Positions 32,174-46,151 of a stretch of 64,000 nucleotides of DNA are shown piece after piece. The notes below the pieces were generated by a model. The model was not told where the DNA came from. It saw only the letters and a list, made by a program, of their open reading frames with translations, and made no database searches. The DNA is from Morella rubra (taxonomy: Eukaryota > Streptophyta > Magnoliopsida > Fagales > Myricaceae). The DNA lies in NCBI GenBank assembly GCA_003952965.2, contig CM025855.1, positions 18,283,638 to 18,347,637 on the forward strand. The letters are read 5' to 3'. The position numbers and the translations under genes were made by a program. The stretch's first letter is position 1, and each line of letters opens with the position of its first letter.

Positions 32174-34794
32174 TGTAACAGCCCGGACCGTGAAGACTTC
32201 ATGCGTTGTCTTATAGTAATAGACACAACTATTTAAATTGAGGTTACATCCTATGGGACGATTGACAAAACAACAAGATACTAAGCAAAACACAAGTAGA
32301 ACCTTTTATTAATATCGAAGTATTACAAAAGAGAACCAATTCTTATAATGTACATACTAAAGTACAAAAATAAAACTACATTGGAAAAACTAAGAAAACA
32401 TATAAACCACAGAGTGTGGGGTAATCTACCTATGTCCTCGCCCTTCTATCAGTACGTCTAAGTCACTGTAATACTGTGAAGACTTCAAGCATTGTCTTAT
32501 AGTAATGGACACAGCTATAAAGCTGAGGTTACGGCCTATGGAAAGATCGACAAAGCAACAAAATACTAAGCAAAACACACGAAGAACCTTTTATTAATAC
32601 CGAGGTATTTCAAAAGAGGACACGCTTTTTATAATGTACATCCTAAAAAGTAAACTGCAACAGAAAACTAAGAAAACATAAAACGAAAATCTCTAATCTT
32701 CATCATCAGTGTTATCCAAGTCTGAGATGTTGATGTAGTTATCTGAGTGCGGAGTGATCCATCTATGTCCTCGTCCCTTTATCAGGACATCTAGGTCACG
32801 TGTGACATACACAGGGAAAGTCAGCTCCAGAGTGATAAAGCCATGTTGAATGGCTTGGTAAACTTACCTAAATAAACCTCAGACATCTACTAAAGAAATT
32901 ATTTAACAAACAACGGTGAGTCCAAATGACTCAGTAAAGCTAGCAATTAGTACAATAGAATAATAGATAGAATAAAAGATATTGAAGAAACCCGTTCAAC
33001 AATAAAATCTCAACAGAAGAAGAAAGTAAATGAAAAGACTCAATATTCTAAAAAATGATCTTTTCCTTTCTCCATTTTCAACTTCGATCACCACTACTCT
33101 CACTCCCAGAGTGAATCACTTGGCCAGAGTGACGGGTTACAAGTAACCTTCCGTATCTTTGCAGCAATACTCCCAAAGTACAATACGGCCTCAAAATCCT
33201 AGAGTGAGTTATCTTAACAAAGGATCTTTCCGCGTACGACGGAGAGGCCAGAATGTCACAACAAGTGAACACATCCTCTTGTGCACAGTACTGTCACATC
33301 TTCATAGTATACGTTAAGTATGCATGTCTCATGTCAATGCCCATACATATCATTCATGATATGCAACACCTTAACCATACTTGAACATCACAATATTCTT
33401 TTCCAACGTACAAGTTAAGTGTGCATGTCTCATATCAACGCCCATACATCTCATTTATGATATGCAACACCTTAACTCGTTTCCATCATCACAACATTAT
33501 AAAACAGTTATCAAAGGAAAATGTTGTGAAGGCAAAAACAACACTTGATTTCTCAATTAAAAACTGGCTTAATCACCACATAGAAAATACTAATTTTGAC
33601 ATAAAAAGTATTGAAATCAGAAGGAAAGAAATATGTTCAAGCTTTGAAAAACAACTTTTGAAGAAATTTTGAAAAGAAACGGATCAAAGTTGAAAAACAA
33701 CTTGAAAACGAATCGAACTTTGAAAAAAATACTTTTTCTAAAGGACGAGCTTGTTCTTCGTCAAGAACACGAAGAACATCAAGAACAATAGGAAGAATAG
33801 AAAAATGCTAATCAACATCAAGAGATGCTAGAATAATAAAGACAAGAGATTCACAATAATCATCTTGAAAACTTGAATCGAAATCAAAGATAACCAACTA
33901 AACTTTACCTCTAAGCGTGCTTGATCTTTGCTAAACTTTTTCCTCCTCTTTCTACCACTTCACTTCACTCTTGCTCTCAAGATTTAACTCACAAAATTCA
34001 GATTGAATGGTGTACTCTTCAAAGGTCGAAATCCACCCCCATTTATAGGAAAACACACCTGGTTGCATTCCGACACGTGTCCGCCTACCTAGGCTAGCTT
34101 TGATGAGTCACTAGGCTACATTTCTCTCCTCTTGACACCTAGCAACCTACAGCAGCTGCATGGAAATGCTATGGCCGAAATTTTCACTATAGCTTGGGTG
34201 AGTCACCGCCTAGGTCCACCGGTGGTCGACACCTCGAGCTACCTAGGTCCTAGCCTTTTTGGTCGTGCTTTTGCATCGATTTGTCGTGCTTTTAGCTTTG
34301 ATTTGTCGTGCTATCTAGCCCTCATATGTGTCACTCTCTAGGGCAGCCGAAATTTCCTTTCTTAATGGCTAAGTTTTGCTAATCGTTTCACTAATCTTCC
34401 GATAATCGCATATCAACCAAATTGCTCTCTAGAAATTGACCTACTTGCCTCCGAAAAATAAAAAGTCTCCAAATTTGAACCATAAACTCGTGGATGAGCT
34501 CCCAACATATTAAAAAAATAAAAATCATGTGGTTCGATTTTCGAGACAAAAACGTCTTGCTTGCTTAAAAAATTAAATTGATCCAATATGAGCTCCTCAA
34601 CATTCTGAACAACAACCTAGCTACACGCGAACTCCAAATCTCAATTAATCATGTCCTAATCAGGTTTCGAACTTAGTATCTCAAGTACTAAATACTCTCT
34701 CTTAGTCACTAAATATACCCTAATCTCTTTACTAATTGTAAACAAGAGAGCATAAACAATAGGCATGTGATGTTTGAAAGCTCGGAGTATGACA
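32174..34794 (-). mobile_element. Gypsy-type LTR (family C, copy 1)
   Basis: A unit of about 2.6 kb whose plus-strand ends are TGTAACAGCCCGG and CTCGGAGTATGACA, matching in reverse the complete copy at 42452-44765. The TATA-like site near 34040-34049 (minus) gives its sense. It has no gene content. It contains an internal tandem duplication with a period near 286 bp and joins directly to a second, partial copy at 34795. No target duplication could be matched. Confidence 0.8.
32190..32811. repeat. Tandem duplication (period about 286 bp) inside LTR C copy 1
   Basis: The block starting GTGAAGACTTCA at 32190 recurs from 32476 (GTGAAGACTTCAAGC), followed by TTGTCTTATAGTAATRGACAC and later by CTATGTCCTCG in both copies. 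The copies differ at many positions, so the duplication is not recent. Confidence 0.8.
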
Positions 34795-36623
34795 TAGACG
34801 CGAAAAGCCAACTCCAGGATAATAAAGCCATGTTTAATGGCTTTGGTGAATTTACCCAGATAAACCTCGAACTTCTACTAAAAAGAATATTTAACAAGCA
34901 ACAGCGAGTCCAAATGACTCAATAAAGCTGGTGGTTAGTACAACAGAATAGCAGATACAATAAAAGATATTGAAGAAAACCCGTTCATCAATAAAATGTC
35001 AAAACAGAAAAAAGTAAAAGAAAAGACCAAGTTTCTTTAAAACTAATCTATTAAATTCTCCACCACCACTCCTCTCACTCCGGGAGTGAATCACTAGGCC
35101 AGAGTAACGGGTACAAGTAACCTTCCGTATCTTTGCAGCAATACTCCCAGAGTGCAATACGGTCTCAAACTCCCAGAGTGAGTTATCCTAACAAAGAATC
35201 TTTCCGTGTACAATGGAGAGGCCAAAATGCCATAACAAGTGAACACATCCTCTTGTGCATAGTACTGTCACATCTTTACAGTATTACGTTAAGTATGCAT
35301 GTCTCATGTCAATGCCCACTCATATTATTCATGATATGCAACACCTTAATTTGTTTCCATCATCACAACATTATAAAACAGTTCTCAAAGGAAAGTGTAT
35401 GAAGAGAAAACAACACTTTGATTTCTCAGTGAAAAATTGGCATTATCACCACATAGAAAGTACTAATTTTGACATGAAAAGTATCGAAATCAGAATGGAT
35501 ATTTCAAAAGAAATATGTTCAAGCTTTGAAAAACAACTTTTGGAATCAATGTTGAAAAGAAACTAATCAAAGTTGAAAAGAAACGAATCAAAGTTGAAAA
35601 ACACTTTGAAAATGAATCGAACTTCAAAAATGGTACTATTTCGAATAGATGAGCTTGTTCTTCATCAAGAACATGAAGAATATGAATAACGTAAACAACA
35701 TCACTAAATGCTAGAATAAGAATTACAAGAGATTCACAAATCATCTTGAAAACTTTTGAATTGAAATCAAAAATAACCAAGCTAAACTTTACCTCTAAGC
35801 GAGTTTTATCTTCACTAAGCGATTTCCTCCTTCTTGCTTCTACTTCACTTCACTACTAATCTCAAGCTTAACTCACAATTTACGAATGAGATGGTGTAGG
35901 TTTAAATGGCTGACCACCCCTATTTATAGGCAAGTTGGTTCGTCACATCGCGACACATGTCTAGGCTATTTCCAATGACTCAAAAGGCTACATCGACCAT
36001 GCGATGACACCCAACCACCCTAAGCAGCTGCTGAGCATGCCTATGGTTGGAATTCACCCTATAACTTGGGTGAGTCATAGCCTAGGTTCACCAGTGGTTG
36101 ACACCTCGAGCTACCTAGGTCCTAGGTAGCTATCTAGCCCTCACATGTGTCACTCTCTAGGGCAGCCAAAATTTCCTTGCTTAATAGCTAAGTCTTGCTA
36201 ATAGTTGTACTAATCTTCCAATGATCGTCGATGATTACTAAGCGACCTACTTGCTTTCACTAATCAACCTACTTGCTTCTGGAAAATATAAAAAGCCTCC
36301 AAATTTAAACCATAAGCTTGTGGATAATCTCCCAACATATTAAAAAAATAAAATTATGTGGCTTCGATTTTCGAGATAAAAACGTTCTACTAGCTTAAAA
36401 AATCAAATTGATCCAACACGTGCTCTCAACATCCTGAACAACAACTTAGTTGCATGTGAACTCCAATTCTCACTAAATCGTGTCCAAATCAAGGTTTTGA
36501 ACTTAGTATATCAAGTACTAAATAATCTCACTTAGTCACTAAGTACCCCATAATGCACTACTAATCACAAACAAGATATCATAGACAATATGCATGTGAT
36601 GTTTAAAAGCTCGGGGTATGACA
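34795..36623 (-). mobile_element. Gypsy-type LTR (family C, copy 2), partial
   Basis: Homologous to copy 1 from its position about 32814 to the end, in the same orientation, and ending CTCGGGGTATGACA. It starts exactly where copy 1 ends, through a shared TGACATA, so the two were probably fused by recombination. A TATA-like site lies near 35926-35937. Confidence 0.8.
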
Positions 36624-36702
36624 CTTACCGTGTCCATATAACTAGAAATGAATACACACAAATTGTCCTCTGTTCTAGTAATCATAACATTCAAACAGAT
36701 TG

Positions 36703-36788
36703 TATTAGTTAAGGATAACGAATTAGAAATGCATACACCCACTATTATTTCACAGTGTTTTCTACATATATTAGTTAAGGATAACGAA
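36703..36788. repeat. 20-bp direct repeat pair
   Basis: TATTAGTTAAGGATAACGAA occurs twice, separated by 46 bases. The flanks (AACTAGAAATGAATACAC and AATTAGAAATGCATACAC) are also similar, so this is a short degenerate tandem duplication. Confidence 0.7.
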
Positions 36789-37748
36789 AAAAATTCAAGG
36801 GAATAAGAAGCATCTACACGTCCTCTATTCCATCTTAAACATCATCAGATAATTCTTCTACCTTCATTCCTTCTAAATCATCTCAATACTCTTCAGCAAC
36901 ACAAATCAGAACCATGTAAATGCATTCATGGTCTTATTGAAGGCAAAATATCCATTAAAAAGTGTAGCATAAATTATTCACATTATAGTGGATCATATCA
37001 GTTTTCAAAGCACCCCCTACGCTTATAGAACATATAATTGCATGTGCTATTGTCCCTATCACCTAATACACTGAACAAGGGAGATTTACCTAGAGGAAGA
37101 TTTGGAACTTTCATACTGACAAAACCACATTAGTGGCAGCATAACATGATTTCTAAGGGAACAGAAAAAAACAAACAAACAGGAGAGGTGACATGAATTA
37201 CCTACTCTCAGACGTCTTTGGGTTACACATTTCTAGATTGGAGTTGTCTATGAATCAATTCGGCGAAGCTGTTGAACCAACCAGTAAACCTTTGAACCTC
37301 TCAACAACAGTGGAAGCTGTCGAAGCAACGGTGGAACCAAAGAATCATCGTCGAGATTAGCAGTGCTTAATGTGCTATCGGGGATTTAGGGTTCTAACAA
37401 AATGGGGGAAGAAAAATCTGATATAATTCAAATACTTACCTCCCTTGGCAAACAGTACGCATCATTCATTTAACTAAATGACGTCAGTTTGGATGGAAAT
37501 GTATCATTTTTCAAAACGGTGTGCATCATTCTAATATTAATTAAAATCTTCTCCTCTTCACTTGTTCAGCAACTTACATAAACTATCTTCACTTTTTTAA
37601 CAAACACCCATACCCAAAAATAACTTAGTACCAATAGTATGTACCATGTACTTATACTTAGTGTCTAAACTAACTTATTAATAGATAAGGTTTTTTTAGG
37701 GTCAAAATTGGAGAAAAAATCACTACGCGCATAACTAAATGCATTCTA

Positions 37749-37771
37749 ATATATATATATATATATATATA
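37749..37771. repeat. AT dinucleotide microsatellite
   Basis: About eleven TA units, some 115 bases left of the kinase array. Confidence 0.9.
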
Positions 37772-37886
37772 ACGAGACATACATCTATACATTCTAAAGT
37801 TTTTATAATATCCTATATGCTAACCAACCAATAAGGTACATGATTGATTTATGGAATATTGTTGTAATCAATATTTGATTTAATTA

Positions 37887-38565
37887 TATATTGACTGGGG
37901 TTTGACATAACACTAATCAGAGAATAGATTGGCAATGTAATAAAGCTCTCAAATCAAACAAAGCCATATATTTGAAACTCACTAGGTTCCGACAATTCTA
38001 TTTGTTTCTCCTTGGATTTGATCTATTAGAAATGTCCTTGCCAATCCAAAATATGAGATCTTCGGATTCATATTACTCTCTAGTAGAACATTGCTAGGTT
38101 TGAGACACGATGTATGATTCTAAGCCAAGAACCTCAAAGCAAATAAAGAAGCCCTCAAGCAATTCCTTAGATAATTTTGTAGCAACTTGACCAATCCAAT
38201 ATCTGTTGCCTATTGGAATCTTCAAATTTTGTGAACATTAAATAATTTATCTTAAAAAAAATTAGAAAAGAATATTATCATTACGTATGTTGTAGCCCAT
38301 ATGGTTTTAGGCTATCATGCATTCCTGATGACATAAAATTAAAAAATAAATCTAAAAAGACGACAAGAGTTTAGATGGACAAAACCGTTAAGACAATACC
38401 AAGGCTTCCGTTGCCGACATATTCATAAAAGAGTATCTTTTCTTCTTCTGTCATGCAAAATCCCAAGAGCCACACTAGATTTCTGTGTTTAAGTTTATCA
38501 ACCACCATAACCTCATTCCAAAATTCTACTGCACCCTGCCTAGATCTTCTGGATAGCCTCTTCAT
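37887..38565 (-). pseudogene. CRK fragment, half-unit 1
   Basis: The N-lobe piece is open from about 38565 to 38371 ([33 protein letters not shown]). The catalytic-loop piece (about 38205-37995) is damaged around the HRD motif. The array begins inside the second intron, near TTGACTGGGGTTTGAC. Confidence 0.8.
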
Positions 38566-38579
38566 TGCAATAAAATTTA

Positions 38580-39066
38580 AGATTGAGCTTATGGTGGTTG
38601 CCAAGCTTCAACACAGAAATCTAGTGAGGCCTTTGGTATTTTGCATGACAAGAGAAGAAAAGTACTCGTTTATGAATATGTGCCCACGGTTGCCCTGATA
38701 ACTTATTACACAATTTGGTCCATCTGAACTCTTGTCGTATTCTTGGATTTATATTTGATTTTTGTCTTCAGGAATGCATGATAGCCTAAAACCATATGGT
38801 GACAATATACATAACGATATTATTAATTTCTATAAAATTTTAAAATAAAATATTTAATGTTGACAAAATTTACATATTCCAATAGGCAACAGATATTGGA
38901 TTAGTCATGTCGCTAAAAAATGATCAAAGGAATTGCTTCTCATATATCGCGATCTCAAACATAACAATGTTCTGCTAGAGAGTAATATGAATCCTAAGAT
39001 CTCAGATTTTGGATTGGCAAGGACATTTCTATTAGATCAAATCAAAGGAGAAACAAATAGAATCAC
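38580..39066 (+). pseudogene. CRK fragment, half-unit 2
   Basis: The N-lobe piece reads [12 protein letters not shown], then is disturbed. The catalytic piece has lost the LLYLHEDS stretch and the H of HRD but keeps RDLK and ISDFGLAR. It ends at the tail-to-tail join with half-unit 3. Confidence 0.8.
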
Positions 39067-40017
39067 ATATCTAAAGACGTCCTCATCAAGTGCTGCTCGA
39101 TAGGAATTGTTTTTCGTACCATTTACAATCTCAAGAAGCAGTACACCAAAACTAAACACATCAAACTTCACGGAGAATAGGCCATGCATTGCATTCTCCA
39201 GGGAACCACTACAACCCAATTATGATATATATAAGTATCAAAATAATTAACAGGACATTTATCAAAAATATTTAATATATAAGCCAATCCTTTATATTCA
39301 CACGGGTTTGACATAACACTAATCAGAGAACAGATTGGCAATGTAATAGAGCTCTAAATAAAACAAAGCCACATATTTTCTTCCTTGTAATTCTACTGTG
39401 TTTTAAGATGTTAAGTAGGTGTAATGATTTGAAACTCACTAGGTTTCAAAATTCTATTTCTTTCCCCTTGGATTTGATCTACTAGAAATGTTCACACCAT
39501 TGCAAAATCTGAGATCTTCGAATTCATATTTCTCTCTAGCAAAACATTGCTAGGTTTGAGATCATGATGTATGATTCTAAGTTGAGAATCTTCATGTAAA
39601 TAAAGAAGCTCTCGAGCAATTCCTTTGATAATTTTTTAGCGACTTGACCAATCCAATATCTATTGCCTATTGAAATATGTAAATTTTTTCAACATTAAAT
39701 ATTTTATCTTAAAAAATTTAGAAATGAATAATATCATTATGTATATTGTCGCCCATATGGTTTTAGGCTATCATGCATTCCCAAAGACAAAAAATAAATT
39801 ATAAATACAAGAATACAACAAGAGTTCAGATGGACCAAACCGTGTAGGATGTTATAAGGTTTCTATTGGGCACATATTCCATAAATGAGTATCTTTTCTT
39901 CTTCTGTCATGCAAAATCCCAAGAGCCTCACTAGATTTCTGTGTTGAAACATGGCAACCACCATAACCTAATTCTGAAATTCTACGGTACCCTGCCTATA
40001 GCTTCTGGATAGCCACT
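39067..40017 (-). pseudogene. CRK fragment, half-unit 3
   Basis: A full arm with all three pieces. Piece C at 39219-39067 reads [20 protein letters not shown]; pieces B (about 39670-39470) and A (about 40015-39860) follow and are frameshifted. Confidence 0.8.
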
Positions 40018-40040
40018 TGGTACACATCCAGATAGTAGTG

Positions 40041-40505
<465 letters not shown>

Positions 40506-41440
40506 TTAAGAGGTCCTTATCATGTTCTGCTTGATCGAAATTTTTTTTCATACCACTTACAATCTCAAGAAGCTGTACACCAAAACTAAACACATCAGAC
40601 TTCAAGGAGAATCGGCCATGCATTGCACACTCTTGAGACATGTAAACACTACAACCGAATTATGATATATATAAGTATCAAAATAATTAACAGCACATTT
40701 ATCAAAATATTTATTATACAAAGCCAATCATTTATACTAGTAGGGGTTTGACATAACATTAATCAGAGAATAGATTGGCAATGTAATAAAGCTCTGAAAT
40801 CAAACAAAGTCACATATTTATTCCTTGTAATTCTATTGTGTTTTAAAACAAGTTAAAGGATTTGAAACTCACTAGGTTCCGAAAATTCTATTTGTTTCTC
40901 CTTGGATTTGATCTACTAGAAATGTCCTTGCCAATCCAAAATCTGAGATCTTCGGATTCATATTACTCTCTATTAGAACATTGCTAGGTTTGAGATCGCG
41001 ATGTTTTATTCTAAGCCGAGAATCTTCATGTAATAAAGAAGCCACCGAGCAATTCCTTTGATAATTTTGTAGTGACTTGACCAATCCAATTGGAATCTGT
41101 AAATTTTGTCAACATTAAATATTTTATCTTAAAAAATTTTAGAAATGAATAATATAATTATGTATATTTTAGCCCATATGGTTTTAGGCTATCATGCATT
41201 CCGAAAGACATAAAAATTAAGTATAAATCCAAGAAGACGACAAGAGTTCAGATGGACCAAACTGTGTAAGAAGTTATCAAGGCTTCTATTGGGCACATAT
41301 TCATGAACGAGCAACTTTTCTCCTTCTGTCATGCAAAATACCAAGAGCCTCACCAGATTTCTGTGTTGAAGCTTGGCAACCACCATAACGTCATCCCTAA
41401 ATTCAACTGCTCCCTGCCTAGAGTTTCTGGATAGCCTCTT
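40506..41440 (-). pseudogene. CRK fragment, half-unit 5
   Basis: A full arm. Piece A (41440-41250) is open with [20 protein letters not shown]. Piece B (41084-40872) keeps [12 protein letters not shown] and [19 protein letters not shown]. Piece C (about 40640-40506) is damaged. This is one of the better-kept arms. Confidence 0.82.
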
Positions 41441-41461
41441 CACTGATCCGGAAGTGTACCT

Positions 41462-42358
41462 AGAGGCTATCTAGAAGCTCCAGTGAAGAATTTGGTGGTT
41501 GTCCAAGCCTTAACACAGAAATCTAGTGAGGCTCTTGGTATTTTCGATGCAAGAAGGAGAAAAGTTGTTCGTTCATGAATATGTGCACAATGGAAACCTT
41601 GATAACTTCATACACGGTTTGGTCCATCTGATTTTTTGTCGTCTTCTTGGATTTAAACTTGATTTTTATGTCTTTCAGAATGCATGACAGCCAAAAACCA
41701 TATGGTTACAAAATACAAAATGATATTACTCATTTTAAAAAATGTTTAACATAAACATATTTAATGTTGACAAAATTTACAGACTCCGATAGGCAACAGA
41801 TATTGGATTGGTCAAGTCACTACAAAATTATCAAAGGAATTGCTCGAGGGCTTCTTTATTTACATAAAGATTCTTGACTTAGAATAAAATATCACAATCT
41901 CAAACCTCGCAACGTTCTAATAGAGAGTAATATGAATCCAAAGATCTCAGATGTTGGATTGGCCCTAAGAGGAACAAATAGAATTTTAGAACCTAGTGAG
42001 TTTCAAATCCTTTAACTTATTTATTGTCTTAAAACAAAGTAGAATTGCAAGGAGGAAAATATGTGGCTTTGTTTGATTTCAAAGCTTTATTACATTGCCA
42101 ATCTATTCTTTGATTAGTGTTATGTCAAACCGCTACCAATATAAAGGATTGGCTTTATATAATAAATATTTTGATAGATATGCTGTTAATTATTTTGATA
42201 CTTATATATATCATAAGTGGGTTAATTATTTTCATAATGCAATGTGTGGCCTATTCTCCTTGAAGTCTGGTGTGTTTAGTTTTGGTGTACTACTTCCTGA
42301 GACTATAAGTGGTAAGAAAAACAATTCTGATAAAGCAGAACGTGATGAGGACCTCTTA
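41462..42358 (+). pseudogene. CRK fragment, half-unit 6
   Basis: A full arm opposite half-unit 5. In piece B the HRD and DFG motifs are both altered (YHN, DVG). Piece C (42232-42358) is open: [17 protein letters not shown], then [11 protein letters not shown]. Confidence 0.8.
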
Positions 42359-42359
42359 A

Positions 42360-45227
42360 GATATGTGATTCTATTTGTTTCTCCTTTGATTTGATCTAAT
42401 AGAAATGTCCTTGCAGATTTTGGATTCATCTTACTCTCTAGTAGAACATTGTGTCATACCCCGAGCTTTGAAACATCACATACATATTGTTTATGCTCTC
42501 TTGTTTGTAATTAGTAGTGAAATTAGGGTATATTTAGTAACTAAGAGAGCGTATTTAGTACTTGAGATACTAAGTTCAAAACCTTGATTAGGACATAATT
42601 TAGTGAGAATTAGAGTTCACATACAACTGAGTTATTGTTCAAGAGATTGAAGAGTATGCATTGGATCAATTTAATTTTTAAGATAGTAGGTCGTTTTTAT
42701 CTCGAAACCTTGATTAGGACATGATTATGTGAGATTTGGAGTTCGCGTGCAACTAGGTTGTTGCTCAGAATATTGAGGAGCTCTTCAAATTTGGAGACTT
42801 TTATTTTTTGGAGGCAAGTAGGTCAATTTCTCAGGAGCAATTATGGTTGATTTGCGATTATCGGAAGATTAGTGAAACGATTAGCAAAACTTAACCATTA
42901 AGAAAGGAAATTTCGGTTGCGCTAGAGAATGACACCTATGAGGGCTAGATAGCACGACAAATCAAAGCTAAAAGCATGACAAATCGATGCAAGAAGCAAG
43001 ACCAAAAAGTCTAGGACCTAGGTAGCTCTAGGTGTCGACCACCGGTGGACCTAGGCGGCGACTCACCCAAGCTATAGTGAAAATTTTGGCCATAGCATTT
43101 CCATGCAGCTGCTGTAGGTTGCTAGGTGTCAAGAGGAGAGAAATGTAGCCTAGTGACTCACCAAAGCTAGCCTAGCTAGGCCGGACACGTGTCGGAATGC
43201 AACCGGCTGTGTTTTCCTATAAATAGGGGTGGATTTCAACCTTTGAAGAGTATACCATTCAATCTGAATTTTGTGAGTTAAATCTTGAGAGCAAGAGTGA
43301 AGTGAAGTGGTAGAAAGAGGAGGAAAAAGTTTAGCAAAGATCAAGCACGCTTAGAGGTAAAGTTTAGTTGTTATCTTTGATTTCGATTCAAGTTTTCAAG
43401 ATGATTATTGTGAATCTCTTGTCTTTATTATTCTAGCATCTCTTGATGTGGATTAGTGTTTTTCTATTCTTCCAATTGTTCTTTATGTTCTTCGTGTTCT
43501 TGACGAAGAACAAGCTCATCCTTTCAAAAAAGTATCATTTTCAAAGTTCGATTTGTTTCAAGTTGTTTTCCAACTTTGATCTGTTTCTTTTCAAAATTTC
43601 TTTCAAAAGTTGTTTTTCAAAGCTTGAACATATTTCTTTCCTTCTGGATTTCAATACTTTTCATGTCAAAATTAGTATTTTCTACGTGGTGATCAAGCCG
43701 ATTTTTAACTACGAAATCAAAGTGTTGTTTTTGCCTTCACAACATTTTCCTTTGAGAACTGTTTTATAATGTTGTGATGATGGAAAAGTTAAGGTGTTGC
43801 ATATCATAAATGAGATGTATGGGCGTTGATATGAGACATGCACACTTAACTTGTACGTTAGAAAGGAATATTGTGATGTTCAAGTATGGTTAAGGTGTTG
43901 CATATCATGAATGATATGTATGGGCGTTGACATGAGACATGCATACTTAACGTATACTGTGAAGACGTGACAGTACTGTGCACAAGAGGATGTGTTCACT
44001 TGTTGTGACATTCTGGCCTCTCCGTCGTACGCGGAAAGATCCTTTGTTAGGATAACTCACTTTGGAAGTTTTAGGCCGTATTGTGCTCTGGGAGTACTGC
44101 TACAAAGATACAGAAGGTTACTTGTAACCTGTCACTCTCACCAAGTGATTCACTCTGGGAGTGAGAGTTGTGGTGATTGAGAATGGAAAAAGAAAAGATC
44201 ATTTTTTTAGAACTGAGTCTTTTCATTTACTTATTCTTCTGTTTTGAGATTTTATTGTTGAACGGGTTTCTTCAATATCTTTTATTCTATCTACTATTCT
44301 GTTGTACTAACTGCTAGCTTTATTGAGTCATTTGGACTCACCGTTGTTTGTTAAATATTTCTTTAGCAGATGTTTGAGGTGTATTTACTAACAGTTTCAC
44401 TCATGAGAGCTTGATACTAAGCTAGTAGTTGGGTCTGGGTCACTGAGAACCTAGACATCATTGTTGAGAGCTCATGATTATATTTTCTAGCGATGATGAA
44501 GAGGAAGAGTATAAGAGAAAAAGATAAAGACCTATGTATATTGTACTTAATTTATTGGTTATCCTGTCATGTTTTGTAGATGTACATAGAAAGCAAAATT
44601 GATACTCTTTTGTGATACAAAGGTTGGAATAAAAGGTCTTGATGAAGTTTATTTCTTAGAATCCTGCTACTTTAACGATTCTCCCACTGGCTGTAACCTC
44701 AGTTTAATAGCAACGTCCATTACTATAAGACAATGCTTGAGGTCTTCACAATCCGAGCTATTACACATTGTTAGGTTTGAGATCGCAATATATGATTCTA
44801 AGCCGAGAATCTTCATGTAAATAAAGAAGCCCTCGAGTAATTTTTTTGATAATTTTTTAGCGACTTGACCAATCCAATATCTGTTGCCTATTGAAATATG
44901 TAAATTTTGTCAACATTAAATATTGTAGAAATGAATAATATCGTTATGTATGTTGTCGCCCATATGGTTTTAGGCTATCATGAATTTTTTAAAAACAAAA
45001 GAAATCAAATATAAATCCAAGAATATCACAAGAGTTCAGATGGACCAAATTGTGTAAGAAGTTATCAAGGCATCCGTTGGGCATATATTAAAAAACGAGT
45101 ATCTTTTCTTCTTTTGTCATGCAAAATACCAAAAGCCTCACTAGATTTCTGTGCTGAGGCTTCACAACCACCATAACTTCATTCCTAAATTCTACTGCGC
45201 CCTGCCTAGAGCTTCTAGATAGCCTCT
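42360..45227 (-). pseudogene. CRK fragment, half-unit 7, split by LTR C copy 3
   Basis: Pieces lie at 42360-42451 and 44766-45227. The LTR at 42452-44765 entered the codons between HRDLKPSN and the DFG stretch, duplicating CATTG. Pieces A and B are otherwise like the other minus arms. Confidence 0.85.
42452..44765 (+). mobile_element. Solo Gypsy-type LTR (family C, copy 3)
   Basis: A 2314-bp unit beginning TGTCATACCCCGAGC and ending CCGAGCTATTACA, flanked by a perfect 5-bp target duplication CATTG (42447-42451 and 44766-44770). A TATA box (CTATAAATAG, 43217-43226) sets its sense. No internal domain or second LTR is present. It interrupts half-unit 7 of the kinase array. Confidence 0.9.
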
Positions 45228-45250
45228 AGGTACAGTTCCGGATCAAAATG

Positions 45251-46150
45251 AAGAGGCTATCCAGAAACTCAAGGTTGTGCGCAGTAGACTTTAAGGATGA
45301 GTTTATGTTGGTTGCCATGCTTCAACACAGAAATCTGGTGAGGCTGTTGGGATTTAGCATGACAGTAGAAGAAAACATACTTGTTTATGAATATGTGCCC
45401 AACAGAAGCCTTGATAACTTCTCACACAGTTTGGTCCGTCTGAACTCTTGTCGTCTTCTTGGATTTATACTTGATTTTTATGTCTTCGGGAATGCATGAT
45501 AGCCTAAAACCATATGGCTACAATTTACATCATGATATTATTAATTACTAAAAATTTTTAAGATAAAATATTTAAAAGGCGACAGATATTGGATTAGTCA
45601 AGTCACTACAAAATTATCAAAGGAATTGCTCAAGGGCTTCTTATTTACATGAAGATTCTCGGCTTAGAATCATACATCGCAATCTCAAACCTAGCAATGT
45701 TCTATAGAGATTAATATGAATCCAAGATCTCAGATTTTGGATTGGCAAGGACATTTCTAGTAGATCAAATCCAAGGAGAAACAAATAGAATTTTCAGAAC
45801 CTTAGTGAGTTTCAAATTGTTACACCTATATATTGTCTTAAAACACAGTAGAATTACAAGGAAGAAAATATATGGCTTCGTTAGATTTCAGAGCTTTATT
45901 AGATTGCCAAAGTATTCTCTTATTAGTGTTGTGTCAAACCGCCGTCAATATAAAGGATTGGCTATATATATTATATACTTTTTTTGTAAATGTGCTGTTA
46001 ATTATCTTGACACTTATATTTATCATAATTGGGTTGTAGTGGATACATGTCTCCAGAGTATGCAATGCGTGGCCTATTCTCCTTGAAGTCTGATGTGTTT
46101 AGTTTTTGTGTACTGCTTCTTAAGACTTTAAGTGCTAAGTAAAACAATTC
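45251..46150 (+). pseudogene. CRK fragment, half-unit 8
   Basis: Piece A is open (45248-45440: [33 protein letters not shown]). Piece B has HRN in place of HRD. Piece C (46036-46150) is damaged after SVAYSP. Confidence 0.8.
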
Positions 46151-46151
46151 C

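Larger units (their letters stand above)
36624..37886. other. Intergenic DNA, no gene recognised
   Basis: A 20-bp perfect direct repeat (TATTAGTTAAGGATAACGAA) occurs at 36703-36722 and 36769-36788. The minus strand near 37200-37440 has a 5'-untranslated-region look (AACCCTAAATCCCCG) without an open frame after it. An AT microsatellite lies at 37749-37771, just before the kinase array. Confidence 0.5.

Noticed and set aside
32169-36628. A target duplication around the joined family C LTRs
   Set aside because: AGTTA on the left and CTTAC on the right do not match well enough.
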